64,000 nucleotides of DNA from Flavobacterium saliperosum (GCF_900100625.1 NZ_FMTY01000002.1:248001-312000), one strand, 5' to 3'. Counted from the first letter of the stretch, positions 9,746 through 18,624 are shown. The notes: generated from the letters alone by a model not told the origin. Program-made: numbers and translations.

Positions 9746-10411
9746 TTATAAATTTCGGAGTGCTTCCCGTTTGCTTAGTGGCTTTAAATCGGTTTTAGCT
9801 ACAAATTCCGTTACGCCTTTCGGGTTGAACCGACTGTAATCGCGTAATGCCCAACCAATGGCTTTCTGAATGAAAAATTCTTTGGAACCTTTGAACTTTT
9901 CGCAGATGGAAAACAACAATTTTGCATCGGTCTGCACTTTATAATCCAATTGAAACAAAATTGCAGAACGGTTCAGCCACATATTATCTGAATTTGAAAA
10001 CTTAGTCACAACATTTTCTGTTTCATCCGGAAATTGAACTAAATAATTTCCCAACAGAAATTTTGCAATTGTATCCACGCTGTCCCACCAGGAATGGGTT
10101 ACAATCATTTTTTCTATGAGTAGGATGTCTTCTTTAACGTAACTTTTTTTGAGTTCCTTTATCAGAATCTCGATGGCACAATAATGAAACTCGCGTTCCT
10201 TTTTCGAAAACAATTCCCAAGCAATGGCTTTTGCGTTTTGTTTGATTTCTTCCTTGTGGGTTTTCCAGAGTTCTTTCAGGATTTCTCTTCGCGGTGTGGT
10301 TTTGATTCCGAAAAAAGAAAAATTGTTTTTCATGTAAGCTTCCATTGGCCCGGCAATTTCTGCTGAAGTATTTTCGCGGAAAGCATTTTCCAGTTCAGAG
10401 ACAAAGCTCAT
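9746..10411 (-). CDS. AlkD-like DNA alkylation repair glycosylase
   Basis: HEAT-repeat DNA glycosylase of 221 residues that removes alkylated purines without base flipping. The catalytic trio of Bacillus AlkD is present with matching numbering: Trp109 and Asp113 in THSWWDSVDTIA, and Arg148 in MWLNRSAILFQL. The C-terminal helix FFIQKAIGWALRDYS is also typical. Its start codon overlaps the stop of the upstream phosphodiesterase gene (TAATG), so translation is probably coupled. Confidence 0.9.
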   Translation of the reverse strand: MSFVSELENAFRENTSAEIAGPMEAYMKNNFSFFGIKTTPRREILKELWKTHKEEIKQNAKAIAWELFSKKEREFHYCAIEILIKELKKSYVKEDILLIEKMIVTHSWWDSVDTIAKFLLGNYLVQFPDETENVVTKFSNSDNMWLNRSAILFQLDYKVQTDAKLLFSICEKFKGSKEFFIQKAIGWALRDYSRFNPKGVTEFVAKTDLKPLSKREALRNL

Positions 10412-10995
10412 TATAAAATGGCCAGTTTTTGTTGAACATGCGCTCGTAATTCTTCAAAAAAAGCGGTGAATTCCGATTCGAATTTGGTGTAGTATTGTTC
10501 GAGTTCTTTTACGGCATTCTGCATCGAAACGCGATTTTTGGTCCGATGATCCATCTGAAATAAAATCATTCCGATGCCTTCTATTGTTGCATAACTAGCA
10601 AGCCAGTTTCGACCAATCATCGAGGGCATCATGGCCTGTGTTTTCGGGTTCAGCCAATCGTAATTATCCCGTAGTGACTGATAAAATCGTTCGGCATAGT
10701 CTTCCAGTTTTTCATCGGAATAGACCGCCCAGTTTTTTGCCAGAAAATGGTCGTAGAAAATATCCATAATTACCCCTGAGTAATGTCCGTAAGCTTCATG
10801 CAAGCGGTGTTTGCTCTGTCGGAAAACCGGATGCGCATCCGTAAAGGTATCAATGGCACGGTGCAACAGTATGCCTTTTTGCACATCAATCGGAAACTGT
10901 TCGTAGTCGTGACCACGGATGCCGTCCGCAATGAAATTCCCGATTTTAATCAAATCGTTGTTTCCGGAAAGATAGATGTGTGCTAAGAAGTTCAT
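10411..10995 (-). CDS. Acyl carrier protein phosphodiesterase (AcpH/DUF479)
   Basis: Protein of 194 residues matching AcpH, which removes the 4'-phosphopantetheine arm from holo-ACP. Family signatures are MNFLAHIYLS, NFIADGIRG, GILLHRAIDTFTDAHP and YGHYSGVIMDIFYDHFLA, a variant HD-type metal site. The stop overlaps the alkD start by one base. The start codon is preceded, after a short A-run, by nine tandem copies of an 8-bp repeat. These lie between the ATG and a probable -7 element at 11094-11101, so the repeat is most likely part of the 5' untranslated region. Confidence 0.88.
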   Translation of the reverse strand: MNFLAHIYLSGNNDLIKIGNFIADGIRGHDYEQFPIDVQKGILLHRAIDTFTDAHPVFRQSKHRLHEAYGHYSGVIMDIFYDHFLAKNWAVYSDEKLEDYAERFYQSLRDNYDWLNPKTQAMMPSMIGRNWLASYATIEGIGMILFQMDHRTKNRVSMQNAVKELEQYYTKFESEFTAFFEELRAHVQQKLAIL

Positions 10996-10998
10996 TTT

Positions 10999-11077
10999 TT
11001 TCTGAGTTTCTGAGTTTCTGAGTTTCTGAGTTTCTGAGTTTCTGAGTTTCTGAGTTTCTGAGTTTCTGAGTTTCTGA
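10999..11077. repeat. 8-bp tandem repeat (TTTCTGAG x9 plus 7 bases)
   Basis: Nine perfect consecutive copies of TTTCTGAG (CTCAGAAA on the minus strand) cover 10999-11070, and a partial copy ends at 11077. The array begins four bases upstream of the ACP phosphodiesterase ATG. The repeat has no stop codon in any minus-strand frame. Perfect copies suggest recent expansion by slippage. Confidence 0.97.
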
Positions 11078-11093
11078 AAAAAAACATTAATTG

Positions 11094-11101
11094 TAAATAT
11101 A
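11094..11101 (-). promoter_or_regulatory. Possible -7 element for the acpH-alkD transcript
   Basis: TATATTTA on the minus strand differs from TAnnTTTG at the last base. It lies just upstream of the tandem repeat, which would place the repeat inside the 5' leader. No clear -33 element was found. Confidence 0.35.
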
Positions 11102-11109
11102 TGAAAAAA

Positions 11110-11141
11110 CTTAGCAACTAAGTAACTTAGCCACTAAGCAA
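11110..11141 (+). repeat. Degenerate 8-bp array CTWAGYMA x4
   Basis: Four consecutive octamers: CTTAGCAA, CTAAGTAA, CTTAGCCA, CTAAGCAA. The same octamer family recurs upstream of trpG at 22898-22921 in the opposite orientation. The third unit contains the TTAG that could be the -33 element of the glmM promoter. Confidence 0.85.
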
Positions 11142-11155
11142 CTTTCTTATATTTG
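11127..11155 (+). promoter_or_regulatory. Promoter of glmM
   Basis: TATATTTG at 11148-11155 is a perfect -7 element. TTAG at 11127-11130 is a weak -33 with a 17-base spacer. The start codon is 24 bases downstream. Confidence 0.65.
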
Positions 11156-11178
11156 TACTTACAAAAAACGAAATTCAT

Positions 11179-12567
11179 ATGACTTTAATAAAATCCATTT
11201 CGGGAATCCGCGGCACCATTGGCGGTAAAGTGGGGGATAACCTAACACCTGTGGATGCGGTAAAATTCGCATCGGCTTACGGAACGTTTTTAAAACAAAA
11301 CAGTTGGAAAGAAAAGCTAACCGTTGTAATTGGTCGCGATGCCCGTATTTCGGGACCGATGATTCACAATTTGGTTGTCAATACGCTTGTTGGATTAGGA
11401 ATTGACGTAATCGATTTGGGTTTGTCAACCACGCCAACAGTCGAAGTGGCGGTTCCTATGGAAAAAGCGGATGGCGGAATTATTCTGACAGCTTCTCATA
11501 ATCCGAAACAATGGAACGCATTGAAATTGTTGAATGACAAAGGAGAATTTTTAAACGGTGCCGATGGTGCTAAAATTTTAGAAATCGCCGAAGCGGAAGC
11601 GTTTGATTTTTCGGATGTGGACAGTTTAGGGACGGTTACCGAAAACGATGCCTACATGGACATTCACATTGACGAGGTTTTGAATTTGCCTTTAGTGGAT
11701 GCTGATGCAGTTGCCAAAAGAAAATTTAAGGTTGTAGTAGACGGAGTGAATTCTTCAGGAGGTGTCATTATTCCGAAATTGTTGGAACAGATGGGCGTGG
11801 AAGTGGTAAAATTGTACTGCGAACCTAACGGCCATTTCCCTCATAACCCAGAGCCGTTGAAAGAACATTTGGGAGACATTTGTCAATTGGTGGTAAAAGA
11901 AGAAGCTGATTTCGGAATTGTTGTCGATCCGGATGTGGATCGTTTGGCATTTATTTCCAACGACGGAGAAATGTTCGGTGAAGAATATACTTTGGTGGCT
12001 GTTGCCGATTACGTATTAAGCAAAACTCCCGGAAATACGGTTTCGAACATGTCGTCTTCAAGAGCGTTACGCGATATTACCGAAAAACACAACGGAAGTT
12101 ATCAGGCAAGTGCAGTAGGTGAGGTGAACGTAGTAGAATTGATGAAATCGACCCACGCGATTATCGGCGGAGAAGGGAACGGCGGAATCATTTATCCGGA
12201 AAGTCATTACGGACGCGACAGTTTAGTGGGCGTTGCTTTATTTCTTACGCATTTGGCGAATATGGAAATGACGGTAGCCGAATTGAGAGCTTCTTACCCG
12301 CAGTATTTCATGAGTAAAAACAAAATCGAACTGACGCCGCAAATTGATGTGGATGCCGTTTTGAAAACGATGACCGAAAAATATGCTTCTGAAAATATTT
12401 CAACCATCGACGGAGTGAAAATCGATTTCCCTACGGAATGGGTCCACTTGCGAAAATCAAATACCGAACCGATTATCCGTATTTATACCGAAGCACCGAC
12501 ACAAAACGCAGCGGATGTTTTAGCGGAACGTTTTGTTAGTGAACTGAAACAGGTTGCCGGAATATAA
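11179..12567 (+). CDS. glmM: Phosphoglucosamine mutase
   Basis: Alpha-D-phosphohexomutase of 462 residues. It converts glucosamine 6-phosphate to glucosamine 1-phosphate for UDP-GlcNAc synthesis. The phosphoserine loop is TASHNPKQWN (Ser106), the magnesium loop is DPDVDRLAF, the sugar-binding loop GEGNGG follows, and the phosphate-binding loop is RKSNTEPIIRIY near the C-terminus. Family members in Bacteroidota are sometimes labelled phosphomannomutase, and dual use cannot be excluded. It is followed by a terminator and appears monocistronic with its own promoter. Confidence 0.92.
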   Translation: MTLIKSISGIRGTIGGKVGDNLTPVDAVKFASAYGTFLKQNSWKEKLTVVIGRDARISGPMIHNLVVNTLVGLGIDVIDLGLSTTPTVEVAVPMEKADGGIILTASHNPKQWNALKLLNDKGEFLNGADGAKILEIAEAEAFDFSDVDSLGTVTENDAYMDIHIDEVLNLPLVDADAVAKRKFKVVVDGVNSSGGVIIPKLLEQMGVEVVKLYCEPNGHFPHNPEPLKEHLGDICQLVVKEEADFGIVVDPDVDRLAFISNDGEMFGEEYTLVAVADYVLSKTPGNTVSNMSSSRALRDITEKHNGSYQASAVGEVNVVELMKSTHAIIGGEGNGGIIYPESHYGRDSLVGVALFLTHLANMEMTVAELRASYPQYFMSKNKIELTPQIDVDAVLKTMTEKYASENISTIDGVKIDFPTEWVHLRKSNTEPIIRIYTEAPTQNAADVLAERFVSELKQVAGI

Positions 12568-12597
12568 TTTATTCTATTACGGATTTTGATACAAAAC

Positions 12598-12628
12598 AAA
12601 ACCCTGAGTGAAAGCTCAGGGTTTTTAT
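12598..12628. terminator. Bidirectional terminator between glmM and the delta-60 repeat gene
   Basis: Stem ACCCTGAG/CTCAGGGT (12601-12608/12615-12622) with a 6-base loop, flanked by A-rich sequence on the left and T residues on the right. Both convergent genes can use it. Confidence 0.9.
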
Positions 12629-12647
12629 TAAAATTTAAAGTACAATG

Positions 12648-15467
12648 TTATTTCTTTATAAACTGTATGGATTGGAATTTAGCGCCATTATGTACTTTTA
12701 CTAAATAAATACCAGTATTAAATCCGGAAACATTAATTTGAACATCATTTGAATTATAAGTAGCATCCATAAATTTCTGTCCCATTAAATTATATATTTC
12801 CACGCGGTCAATTAATTCATCGTTACTAATATTTAATACATTTTGCGCTGGATTAGGGTAAAATTTTAATTTTTCGAATATCACATCATTTGTGCTTAAT
12901 GTTTGGCGTACAGTTACAGGAAGTCTGTAAACGCTTTCAATCCCGCCAACAGTTTGTGAAGCATAATAGGTAACCCCATCAACAAGTAATGTGGAACCAG
13001 GCAATAAACTGCTCACCTCATTGCCATTTCTGTATGTACTGGTCGTTGTACAGGAATTTTGAGTGCTATACCATTGAATGTTTTGTCCGTTTACAACAAG
13101 GTTAGAGAGTGTTTGCCCAGTCGTGAAGTTTTGATATGTTGAACCTGTTGGTGTAAGTGAAGATGGAACATTTGATAAACTATATCTGACAATGCCGTTT
13201 TTTCTGTTACCGTCAATTTTATCAAAGGAGCCGCTTAATAGTATAGCATCGCAATTTTGCTGCGAAGCTCTTAATCCAATATTAAAATCATTATTTATAA
13301 ACGAACTTTCCAAGACACCGTTAGCATTAAAAATATAATACATTTTATCGGTGGTAACATTGTTAAATTGATTTAACACCGGACTAGTAATTATTTTTCC
13401 CTGAGAGGTAACGAATATTTTATCGAAAGCTGGAGATGAATCCGATGTGTATCCCCCAAAATTAAGGTTAAAAGAGGCATCATTTGTTCCGTCAGCATTC
13501 AGTCGGCCTAGATAGGTTCTGGATGCTACATTGTTATAGTATGAAATCAATATTTTACCATCCGGCTGAATTTTGGTGTAGTTGATTCTGCCTTGTGTCG
13601 GATTGAAAGCGCTATCTAATGAACCGTCCGTATTTAATCTTTGTAATCCCGGAACCATTACATAAGTTGGAGCAGGATAATAGACAGGATGCGTTACTAA
13701 AATTTTCATGTCTGCCTGAAGCTCAATATGAGTCAGATTCTGATCGAAAAGCACAGAAGTAAATGAAGTATCCAATGAACCATCTGCGTTTAATCGGATG
13801 ACTTTATATTTGGCACTTTGCATAAAAAGAGGGCCAGTGCCAATAGCAATTATTTTACCGTCATTCTGAATTTCAAAATCTAGAATGTCGTTACCGGAAA
13901 TAGGGGTAAAAGAAGTGTCAAGCGAACCGTTTGCATTTATTCTGATTAATTCTTTTTCCACACCGTTTACCAATGCGCTTATTGTCGGCGTACTTGTAAG
14001 TAGTATTTTACCGTCAGTTTGTTCTCTGATGATGCTTGATTTTTGATCATAACTTGTTGATGACGAAAAACTAATTAGCGGGTCTATTGTAAAACTCGAA
14101 TCAAAAGCTCCGTTTGGAGCCACTTTACACATGTGGTTAAAACCATTGTCATTATAGGAAGAGAAAGTCCCCATAATTAAAAAGCTGCCATCGGTTAATA
14201 CTTTTAAGTTGTGATTACCAGAGGAATTACCGTTAAGTTGTGATGATATAATATTTGTACCCTGGCTGGGGTTAAATGTTATGTCAAGAGTACCATTTGT
14301 ATTTAGTCTGTGAATGCCTTTTCTGCTTCTTCCACTTGGTTCATTATAATCGATATTTACAATAATTTTACCACTTTGCATATATAAACTGCAAGGGTAA
14401 TTTGTGTAACTTGAATTCGTATAAGTAAAAGTTGCATCAACAGAACCATTGGTATTAAGTCTTTTTATTTTAGTTTCGGCAGGGTATACGATTTTGCCGT
14501 CCGACTGAATGCAAAAATCACTGATTATAATTCCGCTATTATCATTTGCTCGGATAAAACCAGTATCTCGAGTTCCGTTCGAATTTAATCGCGTAAAGCC
14601 ATAAGATACTACATATCCACCGGAATAAAAGGCACCACAAGCTACAAGGATTTTTCCGTCAGTTTGGATGGCAACTTTGTCTATAAAGCTACCGAAGCCA
14701 TTAATTGTATGGTCCATAGTCCCGGTAAAATAAACATTAAAAGATGAATCCAAAGTTCCATTACTGTTAATACGTGCTATCCTGGCATTTGAATTCGTCC
14801 CGATTGGTGTAAATTCACCCCCTACCACATATTTCCCATCGCTTTGTATCGCTATGGATTGTATCCAATAACTATATGTGGCGTTAAAAATAATTCCATG
14901 TGTAAAAGTGGTATCTATGCTACCGTCGCTGTTTAATCGGACAATATTATTACAGGTCACATTATTTACTTTAGTAAAATCGCCTACCGCAATGATTTTT
15001 CCGTCGTTTTGATAAATGACATCATTAATTCTAATATTATCGGGTGTTCCTGAGCTAATGTTTTCAAAAACAGGTATAGCAAAACTATTGTTTACTGAAC
15101 CGTCAGCATTATAACATTTAATAGTCATATTTCCGCTAACTTCATTGTAGCTGTCAACAGTTGTTAAAAATTTTCCGTCCGATTTTACAAAAATTTCATT
15201 TGTATATAGTTGATCGGTATAATTAAAAGTTTCATCAATACTACCATCAGCATTTAATCGTATAATATCACGGAATAATCCAATTGAAGGATTTTCATAA
15301 ACAGATAATAATTTTCCGTCAGGAAGCAGGGCACTTTTTGTTCCGATGTTTTGCTGGTAAGTGCCATTGTCGTTTGGATTAAAGGAATTGTCGATAGTTG
15401 GTGATTGTGCGCTTCCGTTTTGACTTAAAAAAGCAAAAAAGAGCAATAAAAAGTAGATTTTTTTCAT
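12648..15467 (-). CDS. Delta-60 repeat secreted protein with T9SS sorting domain
   Basis: Large exported protein of 939 residues. An N-terminal signal peptide (MKKIYFLLLFFAFLSQNGSAQ) is followed by about a dozen or more delta-60 beta-propeller-like repeats, each with a DGKI(L/I) strand and an RLN(A/S)DGS(L/I)D(T/S)SF ending. The C-terminal type IX secretion sorting domain begins near LKFYPNPAQN. The frame extends upstream to 15560, but I chose the ATG at 15467. It begins the signal peptide, and a TACATTTG -7 element at 15538-15545 lies inside the longer version. An in-frame ATG two codons earlier (15473) is an alternative. Likely exported through the outer membrane and anchored or released. 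No enzymatic domain is visible. Confidence 0.88.
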   Translation of the reverse strand: MKKIYFLLLFFAFLSQNGSAQSPTIDNSFNPNDNGTYQQNIGTKSALLPDGKLLSVYENPSIGLFRDIIRLNADGSIDETFNYTDQLYTNEIFVKSDGKFLTTVDSYNEVSGNMTIKCYNADGSVNNSFAIPVFENISSGTPDNIRINDVIYQNDGKIIAVGDFTKVNNVTCNNIVRLNSDGSIDTTFTHGIIFNATYSYWIQSIAIQSDGKYVVGGEFTPIGTNSNARIARINSNGTLDSSFNVYFTGTMDHTINGFGSFIDKVAIQTDGKILVACGAFYSGGYVVSYGFTRLNSNGTRDTGFIRANDNSGIIISDFCIQSDGKIVYPAETKIKRLNTNGSVDATFTYTNSSYTNYPCSLYMQSGKIIVNIDYNEPSGRSRKGIHRLNTNGTLDITFNPSQGTNIISSQLNGNSSGNHNLKVLTDGSFLIMGTFSSYNDNGFNHMCKVAPNGAFDSSFTIDPLISFSSSTSYDQKSSIIREQTDGKILLTSTPTISALVNGVEKELIRINANGSLDTSFTPISGNDILDFEIQNDGKIIAIGTGPLFMQSAKYKVIRLNADGSLDTSFTSVLFDQNLTHIELQADMKILVTHPVYYPAPTYVMVPGLQRLNTDGSLDSAFNPTQGRINYTKIQPDGKILISYYNNVASRTYLGRLNADGTNDASFNLNFGGYTSDSSPAFDKIFVTSQGKIITSPVLNQFNNVTTDKMYYIFNANGVLESSFINNDFNIGLRASQQNCDAILLSGSFDKIDGNRKNGIVRYSLSNVPSSLTPTGSTYQNFTTGQTLSNLVVNGQNIQWYSTQNSCTTTSTYRNGNEVSSLLPGSTLLVDGVTYYASQTVGGIESVYRLPVTVRQTLSTNDVIFEKLKFYPNPAQNVLNISNDELIDRVEIYNLMGQKFMDATYNSNDVQINVSGFNTGIYLVKVHNGAKFQSIQFIKK

Positions 15468-15537
15468 AAACATGTTTTTGTTTATCTGCCTTGTTGATAA
15501 TGGAAATTGAATAATCAGATATTTGATTGTATATGTG

Positions 15538-15545
15538 CAAATGTA
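15538..15545 (-). promoter_or_regulatory. -7 promoter element of the delta-60 repeat gene
   Basis: TACATTTG on minus matches TAnnTTTG and would give a leader of roughly 60 bases before the ATG at 15467. A -33 element is not evident. Confidence 0.55.
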
Positions 15546-15634
15546 CTGTAATATTCTCACAGATATTTGACAGATAGATAATTTTTGAGAAATATCAAAA
15601 ATTCAATTTAACTCCGAAATGGTAACTTAGGGTT

Positions 15635-16159
15635 TTATGTTTTCAATATTCTTAAAAACTCAATCCACGGACCCACTTCTTCCTTATACTGTTTGGCCAT
15701 AATTCGGTTAATCTGAGCTAAATGGTCTAAATCGTGCGCTACCCAACAGCTTAGTAGCTCCGAAAGCGTCACTTCACCGAAAACAGGATGAATGCCTTTG
15801 CGGGAGTAATCGGCTTCGGTAATTTTTTTAGATTTCAGGACTTCCAAATTTTGTTTTCTGAGTGATTTGAATTCTTCCAACAGTTGGTTGAGGTTTTTCC
15901 CTTTGCTTTCTTCAAACATCGCAAAACGGTCGAAAGGCGTGAAGGTTTTGTTATCGCCTTCAGAAAGGATGATTTCCAGTCGGCCTATCCAATCCGTTTT
16001 TTCACCATGAATCAAATGTCCTAAAACATCAAAAGTGCTCCAGGTGTCGGGACCTTCGTTGCAATGTGTCCATACTTCGGAGAGGTTTTTCAATTGGGAT
16101 TGCAAAATAAAAGGCGTGCGTTCCAGAATGGCTATAGCATCATCGAGATTAAATTTCAT
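15635..16159 (-). CDS. DinB/YfiT-like putative metal-dependent hydrolase
   Basis: Four-helix-bundle DinB-superfamily protein of 174 residues. The three-histidine metal site is readable: His48 (or His51) in LGHLIHGE, and His142 and His146 in AHDLDHLAQI. Members include thiol-dependent S-transferases that use bacillithiol, and bshB1 in this window shows that bacillithiol is probably made by this organism. That link is inference. The gene stands alone, divergent from yaaA. Confidence 0.87.
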   Translation of the reverse strand: MKFNLDDAIAILERTPFILQSQLKNLSEVWTHCNEGPDTWSTFDVLGHLIHGEKTDWIGRLEIILSEGDNKTFTPFDRFAMFEESKGKNLNQLLEEFKSLRKQNLEVLKSKKITEADYSRKGIHPVFGEVTLSELLSCWVAHDLDHLAQINRIMAKQYKEEVGPWIEFLRILKT

Positions 16160-16347
16160 GGTTTCAGAATTTGCTGACTAAGATACGATTTTTATCATTT
16201 CATGAATTTATGAAAAGCAATACTTTCCTTGTCGATGACATTTGAATACAATCATTTTTATCAATACTGAAATCTGTAGAATCAATCTTGTCGTATATGG
16301 TTTTAGAATTGGAATTTGTACTTTTGAAAACCATTAAAAAACAAACA

Positions 16348-17106
16348 ATGAAAATCGTTATTTCTCCAGCTAAGTCATTGGATTTTGAAAAAGAATTGCC
16401 AACAGCACAATACACGGAAGCCTGCTTTTTAAAAGAAGCCAATTCGGTGCATAAAGTGTTGAAGAAAAAGAAACCCAAACAGCTGATGGAATTAATGGAT
16501 ATTTCAGATAAGTTAGCCGATCTGAACTGGCAACGCAATCAGGAATGGGCAACACCATTTACTCCTGACAATGCGAGACCAGCCGTTTATGCTTTTAATG
16601 GTGATGTGTACCTCGGTTTGGATGTTTACAATCTGCCAATCGAAAAAGTAGCCGTTTTGCAGGACAAACTCCGCATACTTTCCGGTTTGTACGGACTATT
16701 GAAACCATTGGATTTAATGCAGCCGTATCGTTTGGAAATGGGTACACAACTGCCAATAGGTAAAAACAAAAACCTGTATGAGCTCTGGAAGACCAAGATT
16801 ACCAAAGAATTAAACAAAGAGCTTAAAAAAGGCGATTTGTTTCTGAATCTTGCCAGTAACGAATATTTTTCGGCTGTTGATGTGAAAACGCTGAAAGTAC
16901 CTGTAATCACTCCGGAATTCAGAGACTATAAAGACGGTAAACTCAAGATGATCAGTTTTTTTGCGAAAAAGGCGAGAGGCATGATGGTGCGTTACATTAT
17001 TGATACCAATGCGGAAACCCTCGAAGAATTGAAAGGCTTCAATTACGAGGGCTATAAATTTGATGAAAGTTTAAGCAAAGGGAACACGCTGGTTTTCACC
17101 CGGTAA
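16348..17106 (+). CDS. yaaA: Peroxide stress protein YaaA (DUF328)
   Basis: Cytoplasmic protein of 252 residues that in E. coli lowers free iron during hydrogen peroxide stress. The start is set at the ATG in 16348 because MKIVISPAKSLDF is the conserved N-terminus. The frame remains open to 16288, but those codons lack family similarity. Other YaaA signatures are YTEACFLKEA, LSGLYGLLKPLDLMQPYRLEMG, NLASNEYF and VITPEF. The stop is directly abutted by the convergent stop of the next gene, with no terminator between them. Confidence 0.93.
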   Translation: MKIVISPAKSLDFEKELPTAQYTEACFLKEANSVHKVLKKKKPKQLMELMDISDKLADLNWQRNQEWATPFTPDNARPAVYAFNGDVYLGLDVYNLPIEKVAVLQDKLRILSGLYGLLKPLDLMQPYRLEMGTQLPIGKNKNLYELWKTKITKELNKELKKGDLFLNLASNEYFSAVDVKTLKVPVITPEFRDYKDGKLKMISFFAKKARGMMVRYIIDTNAETLEELKGFNYEGYKFDESLSKGNTLVFTR

Positions 17107-17457
17107 TTAACCTAAATGTAAATATTCTTCATAATCACGGAACGTATCTCGGGTCATTTTACGCTGGTCTCGTGAAATCTCGCGAAGTGCTTCGACACCT
17201 TTTCGGGCACAACGTTTTACTCTTCCTATACGGGAAGAAAATTCCATTAATCGATTGGCATCGGATGGCTGGAGTTTGTCGCGAAGTTCGTTTACAAATT
17301 CAGAGAATTCGTTCAAGACATAACTGTTTTCTTCGTATTCCGATTGTAAGTCCACTAAAAACTCATCAATCTCTTTTTCGATGTCGTGACAGTTGAGTTC
17401 ACTTTTCTGTAAAAATTCCTTTAGAATCCTTTTGTCGCCGTTTGTAAATATGCCCAT
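17107..17457 (-). CDS. Small helical protein of unknown function
   Basis: I do not recognise this 116-residue protein. It is highly charged and predicted all-helical, with Glu/Lys/Arg/Asp heptad-like spacing. Landmarks are MGIFTNGDKRILKEFL at the start and RVKRCARKGVEALREISRDQ near the end. There is no signal peptide or membrane segment, and it has two cysteines. It ends base-to-base against yaaA, so the two transcripts must overlap. A perfect -7 element (TATATTTG, minus, 17505-17512) lies about 50 bases upstream, which supports a real expressed gene. Confidence 0.72.
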   Translation of the reverse strand: MGIFTNGDKRILKEFLQKSELNCHDIEKEIDEFLVDLQSEYEENSYVLNEFSEFVNELRDKLQPSDANRLMEFSSRIGRVKRCARKGVEALREISRDQRKMTRDTFRDYEEYLHLG

Positions 17458-17504
17458 GGTGAAGAAGTGTTTGGTTAATACTATGTAACTTATTATGAAT
17501 CAAT

Positions 17505-17512
17505 CAAATATA
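17505..17512 (-). promoter_or_regulatory. -7 promoter element of the small helical protein gene
   Basis: TATATTTG on the minus strand. The expected -33 TTG is not clear. The rest of the 300-base gap up to trpA (17458-17756) is AT-rich, and I see no gene, hairpin or terminator in it. Confidence 0.55.
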
Positions 17513-17756
17513 TTTTAAATTTGGGTTAATTTTTCATTATGATATTAAAAATCGATTAAATGAAAAAAATATACGACCAAGCGAATTGAAAGGCAGTATT
17601 TCATTTCCGCAGTGGATTCAATACATAAACCTTAAAAAGGTAATCTTACTCTTTTATCAGTCTGTAAGTTGTTAATCATTGCTTTCGTTCCCGATGAATA
17701 GAAAGAGTTTTGTTTTTAATTTTAATGCTAATTATCAATAAAATAGATTGTTTTAA

Positions 17757-18518
17757 TTAAATTATCTGTTTAATAAATTCAAGAATGTTTTCCACCCGGT
17801 TTTCTTTTAAATAACTCACAAACTTACTTCCGATTATGGCTCCTTTTTGATGGGTTATCGCTTCTGAAAAAGTGGTGGCATTTGAGATTCCGAAACCTAC
17901 AATTTGCGGGTTCTTCAGTTTCATTTTAGCGATTTTTTCAAAGTAGCCTTTTTGAATAGCCCCAAATGCTTCCTGATTTCCGGTGGTACTTGAACTGCTT
18001 ACCATATAGATGAAACTATCGGAGAGACTGTCAATTTTGCGGATGCGTTCCGTAGAGGTTTGTGGTGTTATTAGGAAGATGTTTTTCAGATTGTAGTGTT
18101 CAAAAACAGCTTTGTAATCTTGCTCGAAAACAGTCATTGGTAAATCGGGAATGATTAAACCGTCGATGCCCACTTCGGCACATTTTTGGCAAAATTCGTG
18201 GATTCCGAACTGCAATATCGGATTGAAATACCCCATGATAAGTAACGGAATGTCAACCGATTTCCGAATGTCTTTCAGCTGTTCAAACAGCAATTTTGTA
18301 GCCATCCCGTTTTGTAATGCGATGGTGGAACTTTCCTGAATGGTGGGGCCGTCGGCCAATGGATCGCTGAAAGGTAATCCGATTTCTATCATATCCACAC
18401 CGTTTTTTTCAAGTTCCTGAATGATGGAAACTGTATCGTTGAGGTTGGGAAATCCCGCCGTAAAATAGATGGACAGCAGTTTTTTGTTTTCCTGTACTTT
18501 GTTGTTTATTCTGTTCAT
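17757..18518 (-). CDS. trpA: Tryptophan synthase alpha subunit
   Basis: TIM-barrel subunit of 253 residues that cleaves indole-3-glycerol phosphate to indole, which passes to TrpB. The catalytic acids are visible as Glu45 and Asp56 in DMIEIGLPFSDPLADGPTI. The phosphate-binding end is VGFGISNATTF and the mobile loop region contains YMVSSSSTTG. It is the last gene of the trp operon. It is separated from trpB by 106 bases that are filled by a structured repeat element. No obvious terminator follows the stop. Confidence 0.97.
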   Translation of the reverse strand: MNRINNKVQENKKLLSIYFTAGFPNLNDTVSIIQELEKNGVDMIEIGLPFSDPLADGPTIQESSTIALQNGMATKLLFEQLKDIRKSVDIPLLIMGYFNPILQFGIHEFCQKCAEVGIDGLIIPDLPMTVFEQDYKAVFEHYNLKNIFLITPQTSTERIRKIDSLSDSFIYMVSSSSTTGNQEAFGAIQKGYFEKIAKMKLKNPQIVGFGISNATTFSEAITHQKGAIIGSKFVSYLKENRVENILEFIKQII

Positions 18519-18533
18519 GTTTTTTAGTTTTTT

Positions 18534-18620
18534 GCGTTAGGGATGGTAACAGCATCCTTTTTTGTGGCTTTTTCAGACTCAAAAAAGATACAGTGTACAG
18601 CCCGACCCTTGTGGAAACGC
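18534..18620. repeat. Palindromic structured element in the trpB-trpA gap
   Basis: An imperfect hairpin fills almost the whole gap. The outer stem is GCGTT/AACGC (18534-18538/18616-18620), then GGG/CCC, then an asymmetric internal loop (GATGGTAACAGC... facing ATACAGTGTACAG). An inner stem CTTTTTT/AAAAAAG encloses a variable loop. A related element lies at 39531-39585, between ccoG and ccoH. Both copies share the internal-loop sequences and differ in the helices. Confidence 0.7.
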
Positions 18621-18624
18621 CCAA

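Noticed and set aside
10999..11077. Tandem repeat as a CRISPR array
   Set aside because: Units are 8 bp and directly adjacent without spacers, and no cas genes are nearby.
15468..15560. N-terminal extension of the delta-60 repeat protein (31 extra residues)
   Set aside because: The extension overlaps a -7 element and precedes a clean signal peptide that starts at 15467.
17458..17756. Possible small gene or RNA in the gap before trpA
   Set aside because: Only very short frames (about 10 codons) and no stable hairpin could be found. AT-rich spacer apart from one -7 element.
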